Shown: positions 57,657-64,000 of the stretch, piece by piece
How the letters are laid out: each line of letters opens with the position of its first letter
Numbering within the stretch: the first letter of the stretch is position 1
NCBI RefSeq assembly: GCF_017874715.1
Contig: NZ_JAGGLR010000019.1
Span: 208,746 to 272,745 of the forward strand
Length of the DNA stretch: 64,000 bases
Source of the DNA: Streptomyces iranensis
Lineage (GTDB): Bacteria > Actinomycetota > Actinomycetes > Streptomycetales > Streptomycetaceae
Direction: 5' to 3'
Made by a program: the position numbers and the translations under genes
The notes under the pieces: model-generated
Databases searched by the model: none
Told to the model about the DNA's origin: nothing
What the model saw: only the letters and a program-made list of their open reading frames with translations

Positions 57657-58451
57657 ATGTCCGCAACACCGGACCACGGCGGCTCCGGCGTGTCCGGGCG
57701 AACCGTCCGCACCGCCGCCGTGATCCCCGCCGCGGGCCGCGGCGTGCGACTGGGTCCGGGCGCCCCCAAGGCGCTGCGCCCGCTGGGCGGCACGCCCATG
57801 CTCGTCCACGCCGTACGGGCGATGGCCGGATCCCGCTCCGTCTCCCTCGTCGTCGTGGTCGCCCCGCCGGACGGCGCCGACGAGGTGCGGCGGCTGCTGG
57901 ACGCGTATCCGCTGAGCGGCAGCCTCGGCGACACCACCGAGGTGGTCGTCGTGCCCGGCGGCGAGACCCGCCAGGAGTCGGTGCGCGAGGGGCTGGCCGC
58001 CGTCCCCGAGACCGTCACCACCGTGCTGGTGCACGACGCGGCCCGGCCGCTGGTGCCCGTGGACACGGTGGACGCGGTCGTCGCCGCCGTACGGGACGGG
58101 GCGCCCGCCGTCGTCCCGGCGCTGCCGGTGGCCGACACCGTGAAGCAGGTCGAGCCGCGCACCGGGGAGCGGGCCGGTGAGCCCGAGCCGGTGGTCGGCA
58201 CCCCCGAGCGCGCGCTGCTGCGCGCCGTCCAGACCCCGCAGGGCTTCGACCGCGCCACGCTCGTGGCCGCCCACGAGAAGATCGTCCTGGAGGGCGAGGG
58301 CGCCACGGACGACGCGGGCATGGTGGAGCGGCTCGGTGTCGAGGTCGTGGTCGTCCCCGGCCACGAGGAGGCGTTCAAGGTGACCCGGCCGCTGGACCTG
58401 GTGCTGGCCGAGGCGGTCCTGGCCCGCAGGAGGGCGAACGATGGCTTCTGA
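57657..58451 (+). CDS. ispD: 2-C-methyl-D-erythritol 4-phosphate cytidylyltransferase
   Basis: The 264-residue enzyme forms CDP-ME from MEP and CTP in the MEP isoprenoid pathway. The CTP-binding start TAAVIPAAGRGVRLGPGAPK, the VVVPGGETRQESVREGLAAV loop, VLVHDAARPLVPVDTVDAVV and the closing LRAVQTPQGFDRATLVAAHE are typical. ATG 57657 is chosen because upstream residues have no similarity. It overlaps ispF by 11 bp. Confidence 0.95.
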   Translation: MSATPDHGGSGVSGRTVRTAAVIPAAGRGVRLGPGAPKALRPLGGTPMLVHAVRAMAGSRSVSLVVVVAPPDGADEVRRLLDAYPLSGSLGDTTEVVVVPGGETRQESVREGLAAVPETVTTVLVHDAARPLVPVDTVDAVVAAVRDGAPAVVPALPVADTVKQVEPRTGERAGEPEPVVGTPERALLRAVQTPQGFDRATLVAAHEKIVLEGEGATDDAGMVERLGVEVVVVPGHEEAFKVTRPLDLVLAEAVLARRRANDGF

Positions 58452-58932
58452 TGCGGCGATGCTCCCCCTGGTGGGCATCGGCACGGATGTGCACGCCTTC
58501 GAGAAGGGCCGTGAGCTGTGGTGCGCCGGGCTGCTGTGGGAGGGCGAGGAGTACGGACTCGCCGGGCACTCCGACGGTGATGTGGCGGCGCACGCCGCCT
58601 GTGACGCGCTGTTCTCCGCCGCCGGGCTCGGCGATCTCGGCGCCCATTTCGGCACCGGCCGCCCCGAGTGGTCCGGCGCGGCCGGTACCACGCTGCTCGC
58701 GGAGGCCGCCCGGATCGTCCGGGACGCGGGCTTCGAGATCGGCAACGTGGCGATCCAGGTGATCGGCGTACGCCCGAAGATCGGCAAACGGCGCGAAGAG
58801 GCGACGAAGGCGCTGACGGCGGCCGTGGGCGCCCCCGTCTCGGTGTCCGGTACGACCACGGACGGGCTGGGGCTGACCGGCCGCGCCGAGGGGCTCGCGG
58901 CGATCGCGACGGCGCTGGTGTTCCGTAGGTAA
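58441..58932 (+). CDS. ispF: 2-C-methyl-D-erythritol 2,4-cyclodiphosphate synthase
   Basis: The 163-residue zinc enzyme cyclises CDP-ME 2-phosphate. Metal ligands are in GIGTDVHAFEKGRELWCAGL (Asp, His) and AGHSDGDVAAHAACDALFSA (second His); SGTTTDGLGLTGRAEGLAAI is the C-terminal nucleotide motif. ATG 58441 follows AGGAGGG and overlaps ispD, so the two enzymes of the pathway are coupled. Confidence 0.96.
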   Translation: MASDAAMLPLVGIGTDVHAFEKGRELWCAGLLWEGEEYGLAGHSDGDVAAHAACDALFSAAGLGDLGAHFGTGRPEWSGAAGTTLLAEAARIVRDAGFEIGNVAIQVIGVRPKIGKRREEATKALTAAVGAPVSVSGTTTDGLGLTGRAEGLAAIATALVFRR

Positions 58933-58965
58933 GGGCGACAGGTAAGGGCCACAGGTAAGGGCGAC
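58927..58965 (+). repeat. 13-bp tandem repeat carrying the ispF stop codon
   Basis: AGGTAAGGGCGAC occurs at 58927, 58940 (one change) and 58953. TAA in the first copy is the ispF stop, so copies two and three place TAA in the other frames. Confidence 0.88.
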
Positions 58966-59122
58966 CGGTAGTCCGTACGGGGGGGGCGCGGATGCTCCGG
59001 CGGTGGCGCCGCCCGGCGTTCGGGATGGGCGCGCGGGTGCGTCCGGAGTGTCACCCGCGTCCCGAGTGTCACGCTTCTGTGTCCCCGCGTGGAAGGGGCA
59101 CGGGGCACCGTTCTCTTCCCAC

Positions 59123-59128
59123 TACCCT
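59123..59128 (+). promoter_or_regulatory. -10 box of cysS (leaderless)
   Basis: TACCCT lies 6 nt before GTG 59135, and no ribosome site is present, indicating a leaderless transcript. Confidence 0.45.
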
Positions 59129-59134
59129 TGATGC

Positions 59135-60532
59135 GTGACTATTCGCCTGTACGACACCAGCGCTCGGCAGATCCGTGACTTCACCCCGCTCAAGCCGGGC
59201 TGTGTCTCGATCTACCTGTGCGGCGCGACCGTGCAGGCCGCCCCGCACATCGGGCACATCAGGTCGGGGCTGAACTTCGACATCATGCGCCGCTGGTTCG
59301 CCCACCGCGGCTATGACGTGACGTTCATCCGCAATGTCACGGACATCGACGACAAGATCATCGCGAAGTCGGCGGAGCAGAAGCGCCCCTGGTGGGCGAT
59401 CGGCTACGAGAACGAGCGCGCCTTCAACCAGGCGTACGACATCCTCGGCTGCCTGCCCGTGACCTATGAGCCGCGGGCGACCGGTCATGTCCCCGAGATG
59501 ATCGAGATGATGCGGGAGCTGATCGACCGGGGTCATGCGTATGCCGCCGAGGGCAATGTCTACTTCGATGTGCGCTCGTTCCCCGAGTATCTGAAGCTCT
59601 CCAACCAGGATCTGGACGGACTGCGCCAGCCCTCGGGCGAGGGCGAGACCGGCAAGCGCGACCCGCGCGATTTCGCCATGTGGAAGGCGGCGAAGCCGGG
59701 GGAGCCCAGCTGGGAGACCCCGTGGGGGCGCGGCCGTCCCGGCTGGCACCTGGAGTGCTCGGCGATGGCGCACAAGTACCTCGGGCGCGCCTTCGACATC
59801 CACGGCGGCGGCGTCGACCTGATCTTCCCGCACCATGAGAACGAGATCGCGCAGGCCAAGGCGTTCGGCGACGACTTCGCCGCCTACTGGGCGCACAACG
59901 CCTGGGTGACCATGAGCGGCGAGAAGATGAGCAAGTCGCTCGGCAATTCGGTGCTGGTCTCCGAGATGGTCAAGCGCTGGCGTCCGATCGTGCTCCGCTA
60001 CTACCTGGGCACCCCGCACTACCGGTCGATGATCGAGTACAGCGAGGAGGCCCTGCGCGAGGCCGAGTCGGCGTTCGCGCGGATCGAGGGCTTCATCCAG
60101 CGCGTGGTGGAGAAGGCCGGGAGCGTCGAGCCCGCCGCCGAGGTGCCGCCCGCCTTCGCCGAGGCGATGGACGACGACCTCGGGGTGCCGCAGGCGCTCG
60201 CGGTCGTCCACACCACCGTTCGCCAGGGGAACTCCGCCCTGACCGCCGACGACAAGGAGGCGGCGGTCGCCCGGCTCGCCGAGGTGCGGGCCATGCTGGG
60301 GGTGCTGGGCCTCGATCCGCTCGCCGAGCACTGGGCGGGCGGTTCGGACCGCGGTGAGGATCTGCACGGCGTGGTCGATTCCCTCGTCCGGCTGGTCCTG
60401 GAGCAGCGGCAGGCCGCGCGGACCCGTAAGGACTACGCGACGGCGGACGCGATCCGCGATCAGCTGCAGCAGTCGGGTCTGGTGATCGAGGACACCCCGT
60501 CCGGGCCGCGCTGGGAGCTGGGCACCCGCTGA
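59135..60532 (+). CDS. cysS: Cysteinyl-tRNA synthetase
   Basis: The 465-residue class I synthetase has the HIGH motif in QAAPHIGHIRSGLNFDIMRR, the zinc-binding Cys in SIYLCGATV and HLECSAMAHKYLG with HGGGVDLIFPHHENEIAQ, and the KMSKS motif in SGEKMSKSLGNSVLV. Length is normal. GTG 59135 is used. It is encoded downstream of the isoprenoid genes, as usual in actinobacteria. The mycothiol enzyme MshC is a paralogue, but the full anticodon-binding C-terminus here marks true CysS. Confidence 0.96.
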   Translation: MTIRLYDTSARQIRDFTPLKPGCVSIYLCGATVQAAPHIGHIRSGLNFDIMRRWFAHRGYDVTFIRNVTDIDDKIIAKSAEQKRPWWAIGYENERAFNQAYDILGCLPVTYEPRATGHVPEMIEMMRELIDRGHAYAAEGNVYFDVRSFPEYLKLSNQDLDGLRQPSGEGETGKRDPRDFAMWKAAKPGEPSWETPWGRGRPGWHLECSAMAHKYLGRAFDIHGGGVDLIFPHHENEIAQAKAFGDDFAAYWAHNAWVTMSGEKMSKSLGNSVLVSEMVKRWRPIVLRYYLGTPHYRSMIEYSEEALREAESAFARIEGFIQRVVEKAGSVEPAAEVPPAFAEAMDDDLGVPQALAVVHTTVRQGNSALTADDKEAAVARLAEVRAMLGVLGLDPLAEHWAGGSDRGEDLHGVVDSLVRLVLEQRQAARTRKDYATADAIRDQLQQSGLVIEDTPSGPRWELGTR

Positions 60533-60670
60533 CCTCGCTGTTTGTGCCGCCCGCCACCTCGGGCGGCACACTTGTGACCGTACATACGACCGTAGACGCG
60601 TGTTGCGTTCGACGTTTTTCCGTTGCCGTTTGCCGAGCAGCGCTGAGCAGTGAAGAGACAGGTGACATTC

Positions 60671-61621
60671 ATGGCCGGCAACAGCCAGCGCAGGAACCGC
60701 CGTACCAGCAACAAGAAGGGCGCGACGGTCGGCAGCGGCGGTAAGCGGCGCCGCTCCCTCGAGGGCAAGGGGCCCACCCCGCCCGCCGAGATGCGCAAGG
60801 GACACGCCAAGCAGCGGATGGCCAACGCCCGCGCCCGCCAGTCCGCCAAGCGCCCCGTCCCGCGGCGCGGCGGCAAGGGCTCGAACGAGCTGGTGGTGGG
60901 CCGTAACCCGGTGGTCGAGGCGCTGCGCGAGGGCGTTCCGGCGAACACGCTGTATGTCCAGCAGTTCATCGACAGCGACGACCGGGTGCGCGAGGCGCTG
61001 AAGGTCGCGGCCGACCGCGGCGGCATCCACCTCATGGAGGCGCCCAAGGCCGAGCTGGACCGGATGACGAACGGGCTGAACCACCAGGGCCTGGTGCTCC
61101 AGGTCCCGCCGTACGAGTACGCCCACCCCGAGGACCTGAGCGCGGCCGCCTTCGACGAGGGCGAGGACCCGCTGATCGTCGCCCTCGACGGCGTCACGGA
61201 TCCGCGCAACCTGGGTGCGGTGGTCCGCTCGGTGTCCGCCTTCGGCGGCCATGGCGTGGTCGTACCGGAGCGGCGGGCGGCCGGGATGACCGCAGGCGCC
61301 TGGAAGACCTCCGCGGGCACCGCCGCCCGCACCCCGGTCGCCCGCGCGACCAACCTCACCCGGACCCTGGAGGCCTACCAGAAGGCGGGCCTGACGGTGG
61401 TCGGGCTGGCGGCGGACGGCGATGTCGAGCTGCAGGATCTCGAGGTGCTGGACGGCCCGGTCGTGTTCGTCGTCGGCAGCGAGGGCAAGGGGCTGTCGCG
61501 GCTGGTGGGCGAGACCTGTGATCTGCGGGTGCGGATTCCGATGCCGGGGGGCGCGGAGTCGCTGAACGCGGGCGTGGCGGCGGGCGTCGTGCTGTACGAG
61601 GCGGCACGGCGCCGGGGCTGA
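60671..61621 (+). CDS. rlmB: 23S rRNA (guanosine-2'-O-)-methyltransferase RlmB
   Basis: The 316-residue SpoU/TrmH-family enzyme methylates the ribose of a 23S rRNA guanosine. A basic N-terminal tail of about 75 residues precedes the substrate-binding domain (ELVVGRNPVVEALREGVPAN), then the knotted SPOUT core: LIVALDGVTDPRNLGAVVRS (motif 1), VVFVVGSEGKGLSRLVGETC (motif 2), and RIPMPGGAESLNAGVAAGVV (motif 3). ATG 60671 follows AGGTGA. Confidence 0.95.
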   Translation: MAGNSQRRNRRTSNKKGATVGSGGKRRRSLEGKGPTPPAEMRKGHAKQRMANARARQSAKRPVPRRGGKGSNELVVGRNPVVEALREGVPANTLYVQQFIDSDDRVREALKVAADRGGIHLMEAPKAELDRMTNGLNHQGLVLQVPPYEYAHPEDLSAAAFDEGEDPLIVALDGVTDPRNLGAVVRSVSAFGGHGVVVPERRAAGMTAGAWKTSAGTAARTPVARATNLTRTLEAYQKAGLTVVGLAADGDVELQDLEVLDGPVVFVVGSEGKGLSRLVGETCDLRVRIPMPGGAESLNAGVAAGVVLYEAARRRG

Positions 61622-61622
61622 C

Positions 61623-61745
61623 CCTGGCGTGGGCGGCGCGCCGCCGGGCCTGGGCGGTGCGCCGCCGGGCGTGAACGGTGTGCTGCCGGGCATGGGCGGT
61701 GCGCCGCCGGGCGTGGGCGAGTCCGGTACGGGCGTGGGCCGGAGC
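61623..61745. repeat. About 21-bp imperfect tandem repeats after rlmB
   Basis: Units of the type GGCGGTGCGCCGCCGGGCGTG are repeated four to five times with changes. They lie directly after the rlmB stop and do not belong to a supported gene. Confidence 0.8.
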
Positions 61746-61859
61746 GTTGGTGCCCCGGTCGGTCATGCTGCGCCCTCCGGCCGATGATCTTGACGGGCCT
61801 CGGACAGATCGGGACGTCCCCGGCAGTGTCTTTCCCGTCCGTCGCTCGGTTAGTTGGAC

Positions 61860-63641
61860 GTGGAGACCAGAAAAGCCCGCATGCCTTCGCCCCTGGCGGG
61901 ACGCGCGGGGGGATTCGACGACGAACCACAGCTGACCATGGCCAAGGTGCCATGCGATCCGGCGCAGGTCGCCGTCAATGCCCCGAGCTTCCGGGTGCAG
62001 CTCAGCGTCCCGGTCGTCAGCAACACGCTGACGGACACGGCCCGGCTCGCCCGCGTCCCGGCCCCCGGCCGGCGTCGGCCGCCCGTGGTGTGGAGCGGCC
62101 GCACCCGCCCCGGCGGGGACACCGCGGCGACCCGGCTGCTGCAGGCCGTGCGGTACTCCTCCGAGGGACTGACCGACAGTCTGTCCGATGGCCTGACCGA
62201 TGGTTTGGGCCGTTCCCGGGCGGGCGAGGGCGCCGAGGACTTGGGCGCCACGCAGGTGCTGCCGCGGATCGCCTTCGACGACGACACGGCGCCCACGGTC
62301 ATCGGCCCGCGCAACCCCCGTACGGAGTCCGTGCCCCGGTCGTCCGGCGGGCGGCGGGGTCCGGGCGCGGACGGCCCGGCCGAGGCGGGCGGAGCGCGCG
62401 GATCGGGCGGATCGGGCGGATCGGGCCGGGCGAGCGCGGTGGCCAGGGCGGCCGGGACGGAGCGGCGCGGCGCGCCCTCCGGACGGCCGGGCGCCCTCGA
62501 CGGCGAGCGGGACGAGTCGCGGCGCGCCGCGGTCCCGCGCCCGCGCCGCCACTCCGAGTCCGTACGCCACGCCTACTACCCCGGGCGCCGGATGAACCTC
62601 GGCGTCGTCCTGCTCCCGCTGCGCATCTTCCTCGGCTTCATCTCCATCTACGGCGGGATGGGCAAGCTCTCCGACCCCGTCTACTTCGACGGCGGCGAGC
62701 GCGGCTCGATGGTCACCTGGCTGCGCGGGCTGCACCCCTGGCCGATCGCCGAGCCGCTGCGCGACCTGGCGCTGGAGCATCCGGTGGGCGCCGGGCTGAC
62801 CGTGGCGTTCCTGCAGATCGTGGTCGGGGTGCTCACCGTGCTCGGGCTGTGGCAGCGGCTGGCCGCCTCGTTCGGCGCGCTGCTGTCCGCCGCGCTGATC
62901 GTCACCGTGAGCTGGCGTACGGTGCCGGTCTACGACGCGCCCGACATCGTCTACCTCGCCGCCTGGAGCCCGCTGATCATCGCGGGCGCGCCGGTCTACT
63001 CGGTGGACGGCCGGCTCGCCGGCGAGGCGTGGCGGCGGCTCGGCCCCCGGGCCGAACTGTGGGAGCTGCGGCGCCGGGTGCTGCGCCGCGGCGGCGTGAT
63101 GGCGATGGTGGTCGCCGGGCTGACGCTGCTGGTGGGCTCGATGCTGGGCGCCGCCGTACGGTCCTCGGAGGTCGTGAAGGCGCCGGAGCCGAGCGATCTG
63201 CCGACGAACAACCTCCCCGGCTCGCCGCTGCCCAGCAAGCCCGCGGAGAGTCCGCGCGGCGGGCAGCGCGGGACGGTGGGCACGGGCGGCGGCACGGCGG
63301 GCGCGCCGTCGCCGCGCGAGCGGCTGTCGCACCGCCCCGAGCCGTCCGCCACGGACTCCTCGGCGTCGACGTCCTCGTCCGGGGTGCCGAGCGCGACGGA
63401 TTCGGCGTCCGGCACGTCCGGCCGCCCCAGCGGCGCGTCCCGGCCCCGCCCCGGCCTGGGGACGACCCCCCGCTCCCCGCGCCACCCCCTCGCCCCGACG
63501 GCGCCGGGCCCGTCCTCGCTGGGCGGCGCCGGCGGCGGCCTGTCCGCGGGCGGCCCGGAGGGCGGCCCCCCGGAGGACAACACATACAACTACAGCGACC
63601 CGGCCGCCGAGGAAGCCGCCCTGGGCGGCCTCCTCGGCTGA
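61860..63641 (+). CDS. DoxX-family membrane protein with long disordered ends
   Basis: The 593-residue protein has an N-terminal, Arg/Gly-rich cytoplasmic region of about 240 residues, then a DoxX-type four-helix membrane domain (GVVLLPLRIFLGFISIYGGM, GLTVAFLQIVVGVLTVLGLW, LSAALIVTVSWRTVPVYDAP), and a fifth segment (GVMAMVVAGLTLLVGSMLGA) before a Ser/Pro/Gly-rich tail. DoxX proteins act in redox or thiol stress in other actinobacteria; the function here is not known. GTG 61860 is preferred over the in-frame TTG at 61854; neither has a clear ribosome site. Confidence 0.82.
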   Translation: METRKARMPSPLAGRAGGFDDEPQLTMAKVPCDPAQVAVNAPSFRVQLSVPVVSNTLTDTARLARVPAPGRRRPPVVWSGRTRPGGDTAATRLLQAVRYSSEGLTDSLSDGLTDGLGRSRAGEGAEDLGATQVLPRIAFDDDTAPTVIGPRNPRTESVPRSSGGRRGPGADGPAEAGGARGSGGSGGSGRASAVARAAGTERRGAPSGRPGALDGERDESRRAAVPRPRRHSESVRHAYYPGRRMNLGVVLLPLRIFLGFISIYGGMGKLSDPVYFDGGERGSMVTWLRGLHPWPIAEPLRDLALEHPVGAGLTVAFLQIVVGVLTVLGLWQRLAASFGALLSAALIVTVSWRTVPVYDAPDIVYLAAWSPLIIAGAPVYSVDGRLAGEAWRRLGPRAELWELRRRVLRRGGVMAMVVAGLTLLVGSMLGAAVRSSEVVKAPEPSDLPTNNLPGSPLPSKPAESPRGGQRGTVGTGGGTAGAPSPRERLSHRPEPSATDSSASTSSSGVPSATDSASGTSGRPSGASRPRPGLGTTPRSPRHPLAPTAPGPSSLGGAGGGLSAGGPEGGPPEDNTYNYSDPAAEEAALGGLLG

Positions 63642-63702
63642 GCACGATCCCGCCCCCAGCGGTGCCCGGAGGGCCTTCCCCTCCCCGCCCCTTCCCACAA
63701 CT

Positions 63703-63722
63703 GGGGCTCCGCCCCAGACCCC
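63703..63722 (+). repeat. Streptomyces intergenic repeat, copy 1
   Basis: GGGGCTCCGCCCCAGACCCC, a very frequent intergenic word in this group. An inverted partner lies at 63888-63905, giving a potential long-range stem of about 18 bp. Confidence 0.7.
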
Positions 63723-63887
63723 GGGTTCGAGGGTGCAGCCCCGGACGCCCCTTGCGCGTCGGCGCGTCAGGATGGCTGGGCCGGGCGGCTGGGTCGGCCT
63801 GGCCGGAGGGCCTTTCCCCTCCCCGCCCCTCCCCGCAGCGTCGATTTGCGGCTTGGCCGCGTGGTAGGGGCTTCGCCTGTGGGGTCC

Positions 63888-63905
63888 GGGGTCTGGGGCG
63901 GAGCC
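63888..63905 (-). repeat. Streptomyces intergenic repeat, copy 2 (inverted)
   Basis: GGGGTCTGGGGCGGAGCC is the reverse complement of most of copy 1 at 63703-63722. Confidence 0.7.
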
Positions 63906-64000
63906 ACATTCTGCGGCGGAGTCGCGTTTCGCGGCTTTTCCTGGTGCGTTGGTGCGCCGGGGCGGCGGGGTCTGGCGGCGTCGCTTCCCGCAGGGTTGTT

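Larger units (their letters stand above)
63642..64000. other. Intergenic region with common Streptomyces repeats
   Basis: No gene is supported. It contains two inverted copies of the widespread GGGGCTCCGCCCCAGACCCC element (63703-63722 and, inverted, 63888-63905) and two direct copies of GGAGGGCC-TCCCCTCCCCGCCCC (63668 and 63804). Such elements are typical spacers in Streptomyces chromosomes. Confidence 0.65.

Noticed and set aside
1..64000. tRNA, rRNA, CRISPR and replication-origin searches
   Set aside because: No cloverleaf with a conserved T-arm, no rRNA segment, no CRISPR array and no DnaA-box cluster was recognised by eye; a tRNAscan and Rfam run would be needed to exclude small RNAs and riboswitches.

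Overview
The window is chromosomal DNA from a Streptomyces or a very close relative. The evidence is the very high G+C, GTG/ATG starts with strong GGAGG sites, many leaderless promoters with a TANNNT -10 placed 6-7 nt before the start codon, mycothiol genes (mshA, mshD), the phoR-phoP pair, carD, and rare TTA codons confined to accessory genes. The conserved genes follow the core-chromosome order I remember for Streptomyces (5'-nucleotidase, mshD, ppk, CHAD, NUDIX, then mshA, ybjN-like, gpmA, then phoU, phoR, phoP, lpqE-like, carD, ispD, ispF, cysS, rlmB, DoxX). Species cannot be assigned from sequence alone.

Layout. 0-10.7 kb: the end of an aldo/keto reductase, a macrolide-type glycosyltransferase, a secreted 5'-nucleotidase, a DUF1016 nuclease-like protein, mycothiol synthase mshD, and a polyphosphate block (ppk, CHAD, NUDIX). 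10.7-17 kb: a minus-strand operon for uptake and processing of a nitrogenous solute (two binding proteins, C-N hydrolase, ABC permease and ATPase), divergent from a MocR-type regulator. 17-30.3 kb: an aldo/keto reductase with a divergent XRE regulator, an APC permease, a methyltransferase, mshA with ybjN-like, a secreted beta-helix protein, an operon of small protein, sigma factor and M48 protease, and an MFS exporter. 30.4-31.2 kb: gpmA.

31.2-37.5 kb: a decayed integrative element whose 35-bp direct repeats (attL/attR) copy the 3' end of gpmA. It keeps only the catalytic part of a tyrosine integrase, fused head to head with a GntR gene that has lost its N-terminus. It still carries an intact P-loop kinase and a two-gene operon: a Trypco2 protein and a 1,133-residue trypsin-like protease / NACHT NTPase / leucine-rich-repeat protein. 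This is the best candidate for an unusual conflict (immunity or cell-suicide) system in the window.

37.5-52 kb: an accessory zone with insertion scars. It holds a VOC protein whose tail comes from an istB fragment, an ALF-repeat secreted protein, scars of IS630 and an antitoxin-like gene, tandem GntR/UTRA regulators divergent from a small ATPase regulator, an ArsR regulator with a dense operator array, a DJ-1 protein, a GntR-glycosyltransferase operon, a RibD-like reductase, an FkbM methyltransferase, a 1,400-residue HTH-STAND-WD40 protein with 14 WD repeats, and a 41-residue peptide with eight cysteines. 52-64 kb: core genes for phosphate control (phoU, phoR, phoP with PHO-box-like repeats), carD, isoprenoid synthesis, cysS, rlmB and a DoxX protein.

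A recurring small-scale feature is short tandem duplication at gene ends. In mshD, the aldo/keto reductase and ispF, units of 10, 14 and 13 bp that contain the stop codon are repeated three times. The 3' end of phoP, with its stop codon, is also duplicated.
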